Source of the DNA: Hysterium pulicare CBS 123377
Lineage: Eukaryota; Ascomycota; Dothideomycetes; Hysteriales; Hysteriaceae
Assembly (NCBI GenBank): GCA_000467715.1
Contig: AJFK01000747.1
Coordinates: forward strand, 1 to 56,270
DNA: 56,270 nt
Direction of reading: 5' to 3'
The number at the start of each line of letters is the position of its first letter. Position 1 is the first letter of the stretch. The translations under genes were made by a program, and so were the position numbers. The notes under the pieces were generated by a model. That model did not search any database and was not told the origin of the DNA. It was given only the letters and a program-made list of their open reading frames with translations. Below, one piece after another: positions 1 to 11,061 of the stretch.

Positions 1-2415
1 TGCGCGCATTGCCGCAGCCACCTGTGATCTGAGGTGGTGGTGGGGTAGTATGGCAAGCTAGAATATGTGGTTAGAGGATAGTACGCGCTGTTGCAGTTCA
101 TCAGAGTGCCAGCAGCACTAATATCTGGAGCGAGCGATGGCTCACGTACCCATGTGTGTAAGAATTGTAACGTCCTTGCATGTCGTCAGGGTGCTGGTAT
201 AGTTTCTGGTATCCTTCTTCTTGATAATATTGGCCGTACCGAGGAGCCATACCGTACTGGCTTTGGCCATGGCAGTAGGTGGTCCGCAGTGTGCTTGTTG
301 AATGGACAGCTGGAAAATGACGTAGAAGACATGGGTGTGGTGGCCAGTAACGTCCATGTTGAATGAACCAGCTTGGAATAGACGTTTTCGTAGAACACCC
401 GAAGGTGAAAAATTTGTGTTCACTGTTGAGTGATATTGGAGGGAGAGAGGGGCGAAGATAAAGGGCCTGTAGTTTAGGGACGGCGGCAGGGGCTAGCTGA
501 CTTCGCACCTGCAGCAAAACCTGTGAGCCACAAAAGTGTGGCACAACCACCAGCCCAGGGCACTGCTTCTGATATTCATTTGTATCATTAATGTATATAG
601 CAACCTTAGATCAATCTGTTCATCCACAGCGCGTTTGATGATCATATAAAGCATCACTTCGACTTCACTAATGAGATTGATATTATGGTACAGTGCACTA
701 TATAACGGAAAGCCCTGTTGCCATGGGGTACTATCAATGATAGTACCAGGTGTCAGTTCATAATATTGCTGTCGAACATATTTCTTTGATGTATTCTGTT
801 CCACGTAAACACCTGGTAGACTATTTTTCTGGTGAGCCAAGAGTTCGGCACAATCTATAGCAGCCAACTTGTAGTCAGACTTCATGCCAGCGCCCACGAG
901 AAGCATTATGCCATTCTCCAATATAGAGGCCATGTCAACAGTATTAAGTTCAAGCTGATCCTCGTGCTCAACACAAACTTCGCCACTACTGAATTACCAT
1001 TGTGGGACCATGAACGTTATCAGCCTCCTTCGGCGCATGCGAATCCTGTGTCCCTTTCTCACCAGTTTCGAGACTGTGTAAATCAAGCCCTCTACCTCTG
1101 CGTCTCTATTCTTTATTTTGCGTCGACTTTGGCGTCGGAGGAAGACATACAGAGATTATGAGACACGTAAGGACGCCAGAGATGATAGAATGAGTTATAG
1201 ATTTTCAAGCGAGCACCCGCCATCCCGTTGGATAGAACAGGGTGAGTAGACTGGGACTGACCAAAAACTTACATTCCAGCCAGCAGCAATTTGAAGCCCG
1301 GTCTCATCCACCAAGCCCCGACAACAGGGTTGTAGATTCCATACAGTTCCTTGCCAGCATTTGTTTGCAAACTCAGCCAATTTTCTCGTCTAGACCATTG
1401 TAGGAACCCCAGACAAGCTGCGAGATGGCGAATGCGAACATGCACAGAGAGCAAAATTTGGAGTGTCATCTGGAACCGCTTTCTTGACGGAATCATTGGT
1501 GCCTTCTGATTTTACATGGCCATTGGTGTCGGATTTGATGGGTTCATCGTCAGTAGTTGGGTCGAATTTCTCTGCATTGTGGACGATGCCACCAGCCGGG
1601 GGGATTCGATTGTCGCGTAAGTATGCAGTGTCTGTACTAGAGTGATTTTCCAGGCGTTTTCATCTACGCCAGCTTTCCTACAAGTAAGGTTCAGATAAAG
1701 GTGGAGTAGAACAAAGAGAGATCCTCAGTCAGGGTGATTAGCCTGCATCTGGTCAGCTCGAGGTGGCCATTACAAAGTGCAAACTCATTCGCATATCCCA
1801 TTTACCGGTATAGCAATCCTCGGTCAAACGACCAACACGCTTTCTTCGAACGCTTCTTTCATGGAGAAGGAGGAGCATCGGCCATTTTGGCAGCGCCATT
1901 GGCAGAAGGTTTTTTCGAGGTCTGCTTGGTAGCTGTCGCACCAATTGGGGTGGATGTGGATCCTCGCGAGCTCTTGGGAATTGTGGCTTTCACAATAGGG
2001 CCACCGCTGGTGGAGGAGTTAGAATGAGTTACATAGGGGTGGTGAGCTCGAAGTACTTACCATTCATCTTTTTCGATGACCGGAGGAGACTCTTTCCCCT
2101 CGAGATGAACTATTGAATTCACCCTCGCGATGTTCAACCTTGTGACAGTCCACACGAAGGTCTATTGGGAAACGGAGGCTCAACTAGCTCATCTGGGACT
2201 TGAAGATTGCCGTGTTCGTCGTAGTGTTGCGGGCCGATTTGTTGCTGTGGTGTGGACGGCGGCGCTGCGCCATTGGCATGGACGTGCTGATTAAGCTGCT
2301 GATAGAGACCTCCTTCATCGTTTGGTGAGAGTGTACCATAAGTTGATAAATCATGAGAAGACCTACCTTGAGATGGAGGGTCATGCATAGTAGGTTCTTC
2401 GGTGGCTACGTACAT
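1..2415 (-). CDS. Unidentified multi-exon gene, 3' end off the left edge
   Basis: I do not recognise this gene. Several minus-strand stretches read like protein and are separated by fungal introns. The first exon starts at an ATG at 2415 (begins MYVATEEPTMHDPPSQGRSS) and is polar, Pro/Gln-rich. A donor GTAAGTAC lies near 2060, followed by a Ser/Thr/Lys-rich segment. Around 1470-1620 an acidic, Ser/Thr-rich segment follows (contains DPTTDDEPIKSDTNGHVKSE). The last segment, about 163-300, is Gln/Tyr-rich (contains QYGMAPRYGQYYQEEGYQ), and an intron of about 62 nt (donor GTACGTGAG, branch CTGAT, acceptor AACAG) joins it to an open frame running past base 1. A Q/Y-rich tail is common in fungal transcription regulators, but no DNA-binding domain is visible. 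At least one in-frame stop remains (near 1875), so it may be a damaged gene or my exon joins are wrong. Confidence 0.35.
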
Positions 2416-2419
2416 ATGG

Positions 2420-3020
2420 ATGGGAAAAGGGACTAGCGGAAAGTTTAACTGCCTCGACGATCGCCACCCAAGGTGGCTGGGTAGCCGTAAGAGTTGAGCT
2501 GCGGCGCCTATGGTTCGCTGGAAGACGAAGACTTTGCAATTGGTTGTAGGGAGGAAATTGTTTAGAGAGTCGAGCTAGATGTGAGGGTTAGGTTGCTAGG
2601 TAGTTGAAAAGAATTAGTAGATGCGGGCGACGTCCAAAATCGGAAGGCGGCCGATTGCAAGTGCACAAGTAATGCGTACTCACTACTTAGCCAATAAAGC
2701 ATCACTCGATGTCATGGAGCCAAGTTTGAATGGAATATGCGTATGAATAAACTGCGACTTATGCAGATAGTTTGAATTCGTACAAACCCCCATGTTTATT
2801 TGAACTTAAGTCCCGTCGTTTGTGGGTGGCCTATCTACATTAGAGTTCCTTGGATATGAAATTACGCACTTGAAGCTGCCATTCAGTTTGAGGTTTGGTA
2901 GAATATAAAATTTGATCAGTCGTTCAGTGTTATTCGTGTGCATCAATATGTCAGGAGGAAATAATGGAAAGTATAAACTTCAATTCATTCATCTTACAAT
3001 GAGAAAGCTATCTAGAAAAG
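2420..3020. other. Intergenic, nothing recognised
   Basis: AT-leaning sequence between the start of the left-edge gene and the tandem array. No open frame with coding character, RNA fold or repeat was seen. It would hold the promoter of the minus-strand gene starting at 2415. Confidence 0.5.
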
Positions 3021-5990
3021 ATGTACGAGCTAGAAAACCAGGCGATTCCGTTACTGCGGTGCAACGCTGAAACCGTGGATCCATCTTTGCGTCGATCATC
3101 GCCGACAGACTTTTGTAGAAAGATAACGACCCTGCACAGCCGGCTATTTTTCGCATAGCTGCGGAAAGAAACACTTCGCTATATTAGATCCGACGCCCAC
3201 TTTGCTGTCAGCAATGATATATCGTTCATCTGGGCGGGCCTTTGGGTCTCGAAACATGGTGTAAGTTTTGAGTCGAATGTCGGACCCGCCGAAAATTGAG
3301 ATAAGAGCCCCTAGAGCCAAAATAATATTTAGTGGTATATCGAATCTTCGAATTAGGAGAATTCGAAGGGTATGAAATGGACATAAGATGTACGAGCTAG
3401 AAAACCACTCGGCTCCATTGAATGCCATGCAGGGCTGAGGCCGTGGATCCATCAATGCATCGATCATCGAGGTGGGTGTGCGGATTGTGCGGATCCCCTT
3501 CACAAAGCCCTGCACGGCTTTGTTGGTACCGCAAAAAGTCAGAACAGATGATGCAGCAGCCACAATACAATGCATCCCCCCTTGACGCACCCCAACTCGA
3601 CAACATATCGTTCAGTTTGGCAGAAGCACTGTGACTTCACCTACGGAGGGAAACCGATGAAGTCGAAGAGCTCTTCTGCCGGATGTTTAGATATAGGTTC
3701 CTGCTGGTTTAGTGGATTCGTCATCTACCCTGGAGGCCAAGAGATGTATGAGCAAGACAACCTCCGAACCCATGGTTGCGGTGCAATCGCTGAGCCCGGG
3801 GTACCATCTGTACGTCGCTCGTCACCCGGGATGAGAAGGTGGAAACTGCCATGCACGACAGGTTATTTTAACATAGCTGCTGTACTCACTCTAATGTGCG
3901 CATCTATTTCTCAGAACCCTCAAGTCTCATCTCCGGGTGACGATATATTGTTCATTTGGCAGAGCTGCTGAGTGGTCCAAATACGAAAAGCTTTGGATCG
4001 AATCGAAAAGCCGTTCTGCTGACAATAGCGTTCCTATTGTAAATCAGTGGCACCAGACTTCAGCAATATAAGATCTCTTCGCAAGAGTCTGGGGAGATGT
4101 ACGAGCCAGAAAACCAACCGGCCACATAGATTGCAGTGCATTGCGTGACCGGGGATCCATCTGTACGTCGATGTCGCTTGGGATGAGAAAACCAACGCTG
4201 TCATGCACGACAGACCATTTTAGGCATGGCTGCCCATGTATTAGCCCTCGCATATTCCTCAGAACCCTCAAATGCCATCCAGGGTGGGGACCCCTAGTAT
4301 CATCTCCAAGTGACAACATATCATTCATATAGGCAGAGCCGCTGAGCCTCCAAAGATTGGCCATTGGAGCCGAAAAGGACTTCTGCCGAAGATAGTAGCC
4401 TTCTTGTTGTAGATTGGTGGTACTAATGATGTCGGATTCCGGTTCGTGATACATCATACGGTAAGGAAAGTACGAGACAGACAACCTTAAGTATGGAAAA
4501 GACATTGAAGAACTTACTTGCCTGGTTGAGATAGCCCTATCATGAATCAGTGGTATTGTAAATCGAGATCATATTTGATGTACGAGTCAAGCAACCAACC
4601 AGTGTCAGATATGGCGAATGCAGTCGCTGAAACCGGGGTAACGCTCGACGTCGATCGCTTCTTGGGGCGAGGTGTAAGCTCCATCCAGCTCTGCATCGCT
4701 GACTATTTTACCCATAGCTGGGGCTTTAAGCTAAGGCATTCCTCGTCTCGCGATCCCACAACCCTCGAACCTCACCTCCGAAGTAGCGATATATCGTCCA
4801 TCTAGGCAAAAATTGTATAAGCTCAACCATGGAGAAGAAGGTGATCTCGAAGACAAATCCTTGCCGAATTCGCATTCTCTATTCTTCGCATCAGTGGGTT
4901 TTGTCTCCACCTCCATCTCATCACAACGAAAAGAATGGAGGTGAAGAAGTAAAAGAGATGTACGAGCTGGACAACCAACCAATCCCAGGTATATGCGAAT
5001 GCAGCGCTGAAATTGGGGTACCGTCTAAGCGTCGACCAAAACATTCGGGGTGGTCTCAACAAGTAACGATCCTGCATGACCGGCCATTTTTCCCATGACT
5101 GGGGATTTCACTCTCTTCTGGTATGCATAGAATCCGACAACCCTCTGAAACCACCTCCCAGATGTTGGCATATCGTTCATATTGGCAGCAATGCTATGGC
5201 TCAAACCAAGGGGAAGAGGTAGGAGTCGAAGAGCAGTCGCTGCCGAGATAGTTGCAATTCCTATTTTGTCAGTGGTAATTTTCTAGTGATGAGATGTACG
5301 AGCCAAGCAACCAACCAGTCCCATACATGCGAAAGCAGCCGCTGAACCTGGGGTACCGCTTGATGTCGACCATTCACCTGGGTAAGCCATACTCACTCAG
5401 TCCTGCTCGACTGACCATTTTACCCATGGCTGGGAGACAACTACCCGTTTCTTTTCGAACCGCTCACCCAGGTGATGATATATCGCTCATATTGGCAGAA
5501 TTGCTATGACTTGAACTTATAAATGAAGTAGAAATCGTTTGCTCTCGCTGCCGGTTGAGATAGAGCCCTAGCATGTCAGTGGTATATACCCTAAACCCTA
5601 AAGTTGTAAGCGTCATTTTGTGAAGGTATGTACGAGCCAAGCAACCTCCAGTCACATGAGATTGCGATGTGTAGCTCGCTGAAACTGGGGTACCGCTCGG
5701 CGTCGACTGTCATCTCGGGCGACTCTCTTCTACACTGCTACACCAGCGATCTGGATCAAATATTTAAGAGCGGACTGGGATCTGGAACCGCCTCTAAGAT
5801 GACAATATATCGTTCATATTGGCAGGAATCGTCGCGACGAGTGCTACTTTCACCATGGAGTAACGCCGAAGATAGCACTGGCCTGCCGTGGGAGAGAATG
5901 GATAGGGAGGAAGGTCACTCAAGACGCGTCAGATTGAGCAGTGAGAAGGAGATCAAATGTCGGATTCAACCTGGGGATGATCTATCCATT
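3021..5990 (+). repeat. Degenerate tandem array, eight units of about 335-480 bp
   Basis: A recognisable unit recurs eight times in the same orientation. Each copy opens with ATGTACGAGC or a close variant, at 3021, 3388, 3744, 4097, 4578, 4958, 5294 and 5628 (spacings 367, 356, 353, 481, 380, 336, 334). Inside each unit further blocks recur in the same order: CGCTGAAAC-GGGGTACC, a GTCGATC block, a GGCCATTTT-CCCATGGCTG block, and a block around GATATATCGTTCATATTGGC, then AGATAG-CCTATTGTA. Copies differ by many substitutions and small indels, so the array is old. Short frames in the units (for example MYEPSNQPVP) are not kept between copies, and stops fall at different places, so I do not call it coding. 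It resembles no transposon family I know. Confidence 0.8.
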
Positions 5991-6166
5991 GCAGCCTGCG
6001 AGAAGTTAGCATCTGTTTCATCAGAAAGGTAATGAATGGTAAAAGGTGACAGGCAAACAAAACAAGCAACCCCATTGCCTCACCCCAGAATCCTCAGCGT
6101 TCATTATTGTTTAGCCTGATGCAACCTTGCTGCAAGCCTACCAAGTTCTCAAGCATCTTATCACGC

Positions 6167-6431
6167 TCATCGAGAACGAATAGCCCAGTCTCTTTCAGCC
6201 GCAGCCTTCTGCTCTGCCCGCTCCCGCAATAATTCTGCTGTCGTCGAGGTCAGTCAGGATAAGTGCAGGGAGGACAACTCCACAAGACGTGAAGCACTTA
6301 CCGAGGAAGACACAAAGGAACACCAAGACGGTGGCCCCGTAGAATACGCAGAGGTCAATCTGCACATTTAGGCGTACCTGCCAGGGCAGCTACTCTTGGC
6401 TCGAGATCCTAACAGACTCGAAAGCAAACAT
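6167..6431 (-). pseudogene. Small membrane-protein gene, probably interrupted
   Basis: The C-terminal part is convincing. Exon 6302-6377 encodes a hydrophobic helix (IDLCVFYGATVLVFLCVFL). An intron follows at 6238-6301 (donor GTAAGTGC, branch CTGAC, acceptor GACAG). The last exon 6167-6237 encodes a charged Ala/Glu/Arg tail ending WAIRSR-stop. The reading frame extends upstream to an ATG at 6431 (MFAFESVRISSQE), but an in-frame TAG at about 6389 breaks it, and no intron of usual fungal size removes it. Either the 5' exon is elsewhere or the gene is dead. Function unknown; one predicted membrane segment. The sequence upstream to 6694 is CT-rich on this strand, like a fungal 5' leader. Confidence 0.45.
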
Positions 6432-6791
6432 GAAGGTGACCTAGGCGAAGGAAACTGAGGTCATCATGGCGTTTTGCGAGAAACTCCCTCCTAGTTGGAT
6501 GTATCGTGTATGTGGTGTTGTTGAGGTAGAGGAACAGATGGACAAGGTTCAGGTAGCGGAGATTTGAGGAGCTGTGAGGATAGATTTGCTGTTGTTGGAG
6601 TGGATAGTTTGATGAAGAGGGTCAGCAGTGAGGTGTTTGTGTTTTGGAAAAGGTTTGTGGGCGCGAAGTGATTCATGCACGAAAAGCTTGGCACGCCACG
6701 AGCAAAAGGATGGCTAGGACAAGCTGCATTGCATATCTAAATAAGCTGACATCTACCTTTTCTACATCTCTATACAAATATCCCCCTTAAC

Positions 6792-8623
6792 TCAAGCTAA
6801 GCCCTTCTTCTCTGCCTCCGCAAGCGCAACCGGATCCTCCTGAGTTTCAATGATAGTCTCTCCACCAATTTGCCTGATTGGGCCAGTAAACCACTTCCTC
6901 GCCCACAAGAACCAACTGGTCAGTGCAAAAAACAGTATAATGCCCACTGCTACTACAGTGTAGTTCAGTGTCTGACTGGTCACAGGATTCGCGGTCGGCA
7001 GACAGAAAACTATAGAAATGAAAGCAATCCACAAGACTGCAACGAGCGCGACCGGACGAGATGCGACGCCGAGACTGAATGGCCCCTTTTTGAAGTGCTG
7101 TGGCCAGACCATGCCGACGAATATTGGGAGACCATAGGATAGATAAAGCCCGATTGTGGCAATTGACGTTGCGGCCGCGAACGCTACGCTGGAGCCAAGG
7201 GACGGAATCGCAAGCAAGAAAGCCAGGAACGCAGCTAGCCAGACAGTGTTGACAGGGCATTTGAATCTGAGGTTGACTCTATGGAATATATGCGGAAGTC
7301 CTCCGTCGCGCGAGAAGCCAAACATCATTCTGCTGTTTGAGGTCATGGAGAAGAGACCACAATGCCAAACGCAGATGATAACGAGGGTCATTAAGACGAT
7401 GGCGCCGTTGACGCCGAATACGTCGACAAAGATCTGGAGAACTGGCTGGCCATAGTCGTTTGTGACTGTCTTATCAAAGTCCTGAATACTGAAAAGCAGA
7501 GCAAGGAGGAAGAAGAAGCCAAAGATGCCAGAGACGATAATGGAGGTGAGGACACCAATAGGGGCGCTCCATTCGGCCTTCTTAGTCTCTTCTGAAAGAT
7601 GGGCAGACGCGTCGAAGCTAATGAGTTACGATTAGCAAAAACACTTGACTCCTGAATACAGCACAACCTACCCAGTGATCGTGTACTGCGACATGAGAAT
7701 TCCGCATACAGCGACGTATGCCGGAGATGCACGTTCGCCCCATCCAGGATCCCCAGTACCATCATAGAATTTCGAGAATACAAACGAGGCGGACTGGTGT
7801 TTCGGCGCTTTGGCAAGAACTGCAATGGCAATGGCGCTCACGCCCAAGCTATGAAGAATAATGGAGCTGTTATTCAGATACCTGAGGATATTGACCCCAA
7901 AAGTATTGACAGTAGCATGGGACACCAGGAGAGCCGCGTAGATGCCGAGAGTCTTACCCGCGGTGGCAGTGTAGGTGCCATTGATGGTGGCTAGAGTTGA
8001 GATGAGACCAGCGCAGCCGAAGGTGATTCCAGTGGTCACTGCTACTTGACCAAGAAGATTGAACCAGCCTGTCATCCAGGACCAGAAGGGTGCTTGGGCC
8101 TGCGGCGCCAAGGTTGCTGCCCAGAAGTACGGACCGCCGCTGGTTGGAACAGCAGAGACGATTTCGGCCATAGCGAGACCGACGAAGGTGGTCATGAAGG
8201 TTACAATAATCCAGCCCTGGGTAGTGCTAGGTTAAGGTATTGCCTTCTCCATGCGTATAGGGCGGGCTATGCTTACGACTGTCATTACGCCAGGTCCCCC
8301 GACTATCGGTTGTCAGCAAGTTTTTGAACAACATCGAAGCAAGTGCCATACCTGTTAAGCCGAACGAAAACAGCGTTGTAATACCAGTCACGACACTCTA
8401 TATACACGGGCGCATGTAAGTATTCGTCGAAACCCAGACGCGAAATTAAAGACCAATGCTAACTTACAATAATAGAAAACGAGACCCCAAAATTATGCAT
8501 GACGCTCCAGCTCCTGTTCAACTCCTGCTTATACCCCATCTCCGCAAGTTTATCCGCGTCATGATGCAGAACCTCGGTATCATCCGCCGGCGCGGTGATG
8601 CTGCTACGACGACGAATCGACAT
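6792..8623 (-). CDS. Amino acid/GABA/choline-type permease (APC superfamily)
   Basis: A complete five-exon permease of about 532 residues, the usual length for fungal GABA/choline permeases. Exons: 8468-8623, 8352-8397, 8277-8302, 7672-8216, 6792-7617; lengths sum to 1599, a multiple of three. The start ATG at 8623 has a good context (ACCATGTC). The cytoplasmic N-terminus ends in the family-like stretch ELNRSWSVMHNFGVSFSII. The conserved GGPGVMTVGW and AEIVSAVPTSGGPYFWAA segments mark the first helices and substrate loop, and SNSRMMFGFSRDGGLP marks the conserved loop after the sixth to eighth helices. About 12 hydrophobic segments follow. It would carry amino acids, GABA or choline across the plasma or vacuolar membrane by proton symport; substrate cannot be assigned. 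Exon 3, only 26 nt, is unusually small but in phase. Confidence 0.9.
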
Positions 8624-9646
8624 GGTGGTCCGAAAGACTCTTGCACGAGCGATGCTTTATCTCCACGCCCGATATAAAAACGAAAGACCTATGGAAAGAC
8701 AGCAACAGTGTTTCACGAGGGCAAGAGAAGGGATGAGGTCAAAATAAGAGTGAGTAAGAAACGCGGGTTCAGAACAGCGACATGCGCGGTACTTGATACA
8801 GATCCCTGGGCGGCGGGATTCCATGCAGATAGCGCACGTTCGACCGGGCTATCTTTACTCATGACATCTGCACGATAAGCTAAACACGGGGCTTGGTTGG
8901 TTGCAGCCAGCGATCTAGCCGATGCAGGAAAACGGACGCGGGCGAGAGACATTGGGGTAAGCCACACCGAACACCAGACCCACGGCCTTATCTCGTGCTG
9001 CCCGGCCCGGACGGTGATGGAGGTGGAAGGGGTTTAGGGGAGTTGTTGGGAAGATGTAACAGACATACTGCACCTATCGGATATTGATAGTGGATCTTCT
9101 ATAGGCTGTGTGGTACTATGTTGACGGTTTGATGTGGGAAAGATGACGAGGCTGGCGCGCTGAGAAGGCGCCCCCACTCGGTGCCATCACGTGGAGCATA
9201 TCGTTCTAATCATTCTCTTATTGCTGAGTGAAAGACGATGGGCTTATAGATAATGTATTAAGAATGTTTGTATACGTCTGTTAATCTCTCTCTAAACATC
9301 GTTGTTGGAAGAAGCTATTCGAAACAAACTGCCTGTCCCCTTCCACGTGAGAAAGCTGCTGGGATCAATTTTGACCCGCGTTCCAACATCATTCCCTCTC
9401 AAGTTCTCCCATTCGTTGATAGTGCCACGCACAACGTGTTGTTCAAGATACGAAGATGAAAGACTTCTTGAGGCTTTGATTATCGTTAACATGAATCTGA
9501 CTACGCATCCTACAAGCCTCGTGCCGCAAAGCACGGAAACACGTGATCATCAAAACAATAGGATGTCTCGATTCAGCTCCATCATTCACTCCAGTCTTGA
9601 TTAATGTCAGCTATGACTAACCAGCAAGTTCCTAAACACTCATAGG
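8624..9646. other. Promoter-side region upstream of the permease, no gene seen
   Basis: The gap separates the permease start (8623) from the 3' end of the next minus-strand gene (9647). Short open frames exist on both strands, but none has an ATG, splice signals or composition that I trust. It presumably contains the permease promoter; I saw no convincing operator. Confidence 0.4.
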
Positions 9647-9991
9647 CTATTTAGGAAGAGACGCAATCCCCAATCTCCGACCGCTAACCTCTCTTTCCTC
9701 CTCCTCACTGTCGCTGAGCAGAAGCTCCATCACTAGTTCCTCGTGCATTTTCAATTGCCGTTTCTTGTGCAGATAGTCCACGATCAGCCAGGTTGCGAAA
9801 AGTAGGGCGGCCATGCCGATGGACAACGCAATGGCTGTCGTTATTCCTTCCTTCGCTGTTGTCGTTTTGACATCTGGCGAGTCGGTCCCGTGGACATTGT
9901 GGAAGACCACATAGGCCGATGCACCTATACAGGCTGCGAGGGCGAGCGATGCCAGAACCGTGAGGATAAAGTGCGTGCGTCGGGCGAACAT
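9647..9991 (-). CDS. Small protein with two membrane segments
   Basis: A single exon of 114 residues starting at the ATG at 9991. A short basic N-terminus (MFARRTHF) precedes a first hydrophobic segment at about residues 8-30 (ILTVLASLALAACIGASAYVV). A polar loop with DSPDVKTTT follows, then a second segment at about 51-72 (TAIALSIGMAALLFATWLIV), then a cytoplasm-like tail: basic YLHKKRQLK and acidic SDSEEEERE. The layout suggests a small membrane protein; function unknown. Composition and the clean start make it more likely real than chance. Confidence 0.65.
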   Translation of the reverse strand: MFARRTHFILTVLASLALAACIGASAYVVFHNVHGTDSPDVKTTTAKEGITTAIALSIGMAALLFATWLIVDYLHKKRQLKMHEELVMELLLSDSEEEEREVSGRRLGIASLPK

Positions 9992-10551
9992 TGCGGTCGT
10001 GCTTGTAGGGGTTAGAGTTGTGGATGATGTAGCGAGATGATTGTTCGTGAATTCGAGCTGCGAGCAAGCTCTTCTTGACAGTTTATATCAGAATGCGACC
10101 GGAAAAACCTAGATTTGAAGCAGGTGAGCAAGCTCCCTCTCTTTAGTGGATCGAAGGTGCCCCTGACTTACAATAATGGCTTGCAGCCTCTGTGGGTCGA
10201 AGGGAGATATCTCTGCAGTCTTGCAAGTAGGGGTATACAAGGAAAAGGTGTTGTTTAGTTCAAAACCAGTATGGTTGTGCCAGAATACTTTGAAAGGCGG
10301 CCGTAAGTGGTCAGTGCACCAAAACACCAAGTCACCCATCACTTCCGCGTCCTCCGCGTAATTGCCCGCGCCTCATACCATAGATCACTCATAGAGTTCA
10401 TAAATTGTTCAAAGTCACTGGCACAGGGAGCTGTCGAGTACTGGAGGTCTTTTTACTGATTTTGAATAAGGTGATAGAGGCTTTGTTTATTCATCCTCGT
10501 AGCATTTCTAGACTTGATATGAGTGCAATACACTTACCAAAACCTTACCAA
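9992..10551. other. Intergenic, nothing recognised
   Basis: Overlapping short frames on both strands at about 10109-10361 are mirror images and show no protein-like signature. No RNA fold or repeat seen. Confidence 0.35.
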
Positions 10552-11061
10552 CTAATGAATATACTGATAATAGAGCTCTAAAGTCATGAAATAAAGCCTA
10601 AGTAGCTCTCTAGGCGTCCGTTCTCTCTTCAAATCGCGCCAAAATCCATCCAGCGTGGGTGACGGTGTCCAGAAACGTCCCCGCTCAATCCGCAGCCCAC
10701 AAAATGCACAAATAACTCGAAAGATGCAGAAATCAATACTCGAACCCGCGCACACCTCTAACCCTCTTGGCAACGCACGCAGCTCGCTAACGGGCACCTC
10801 AGGTTCTATCAATCAAGCGCTAAAGTGAAATAATCGTATTTAATGGATTACACACGGCTGCGGTATGTTTGCTTACGCTTCTTGGCGGCGTTCCCCAGAC
10901 GCTGCTGAAACTTCCCCGTGTGCGTTGTGTTGGGCAATGCCAACCTGTTTGCAATAGGCAATGGGCTCAAGTGTTGGTAATACTCTGTAGTTGATGTTTT
11001 GCATTCTGGGTTCTAAAAACCCTAAGTTTCTTGAACGCACCACTCTTTTTGCTGTGACATG
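10552..11061 (-). pseudogene. Gene relic with an intact 3' exon and stops in the 5' part
   Basis: Unidentified. The 3' exon reads cleanly down to a stop at 10552 (it contains PVSELRALPRGLEVC, then FCIFRVICAFCGLRIERGRF, then LRLYFMTLELYYQYIH). An intron (donor GTAAGC near 10878, acceptor TTGATAG near 10803) joins it in phase to an upstream stretch with coding character (EYYQHLSPLPIANRLALP, then GKFQQRLGNAAKK). Further upstream the frame reaches an ATG at about 11061 (MSQQKEWCVQET) but crosses two TAG codons. Both are one C-to-T change from CAG, the kind of change that repeat-induced point mutation makes, but a mis-assigned 5' exon is equally possible. No family recognised. Confidence 0.4.

Noticed and set aside
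1753-1944. Possible mating-type alpha-box on the minus strand
   Set aside because: A short Lys/Arg-rich stretch recalled the alpha-box start, but the conserved body of the domain is absent and no MAT-flanking gene is nearby.
5589-5602. CCCTAAACCCTAAA, telomere-like repeat
   Set aside because: Only two units, plant-type rather than the usual fungal TTAGGG, inside a repeat unit of the 3-6 kb array and without other subtelomeric features. Probably chance.
3021-5990. LTR or DNA transposon
   Set aside because: No terminal inverted or long terminal repeats, no target duplications noticed, and no transposase, reverse transcriptase or integrase-like frame anywhere in the window.
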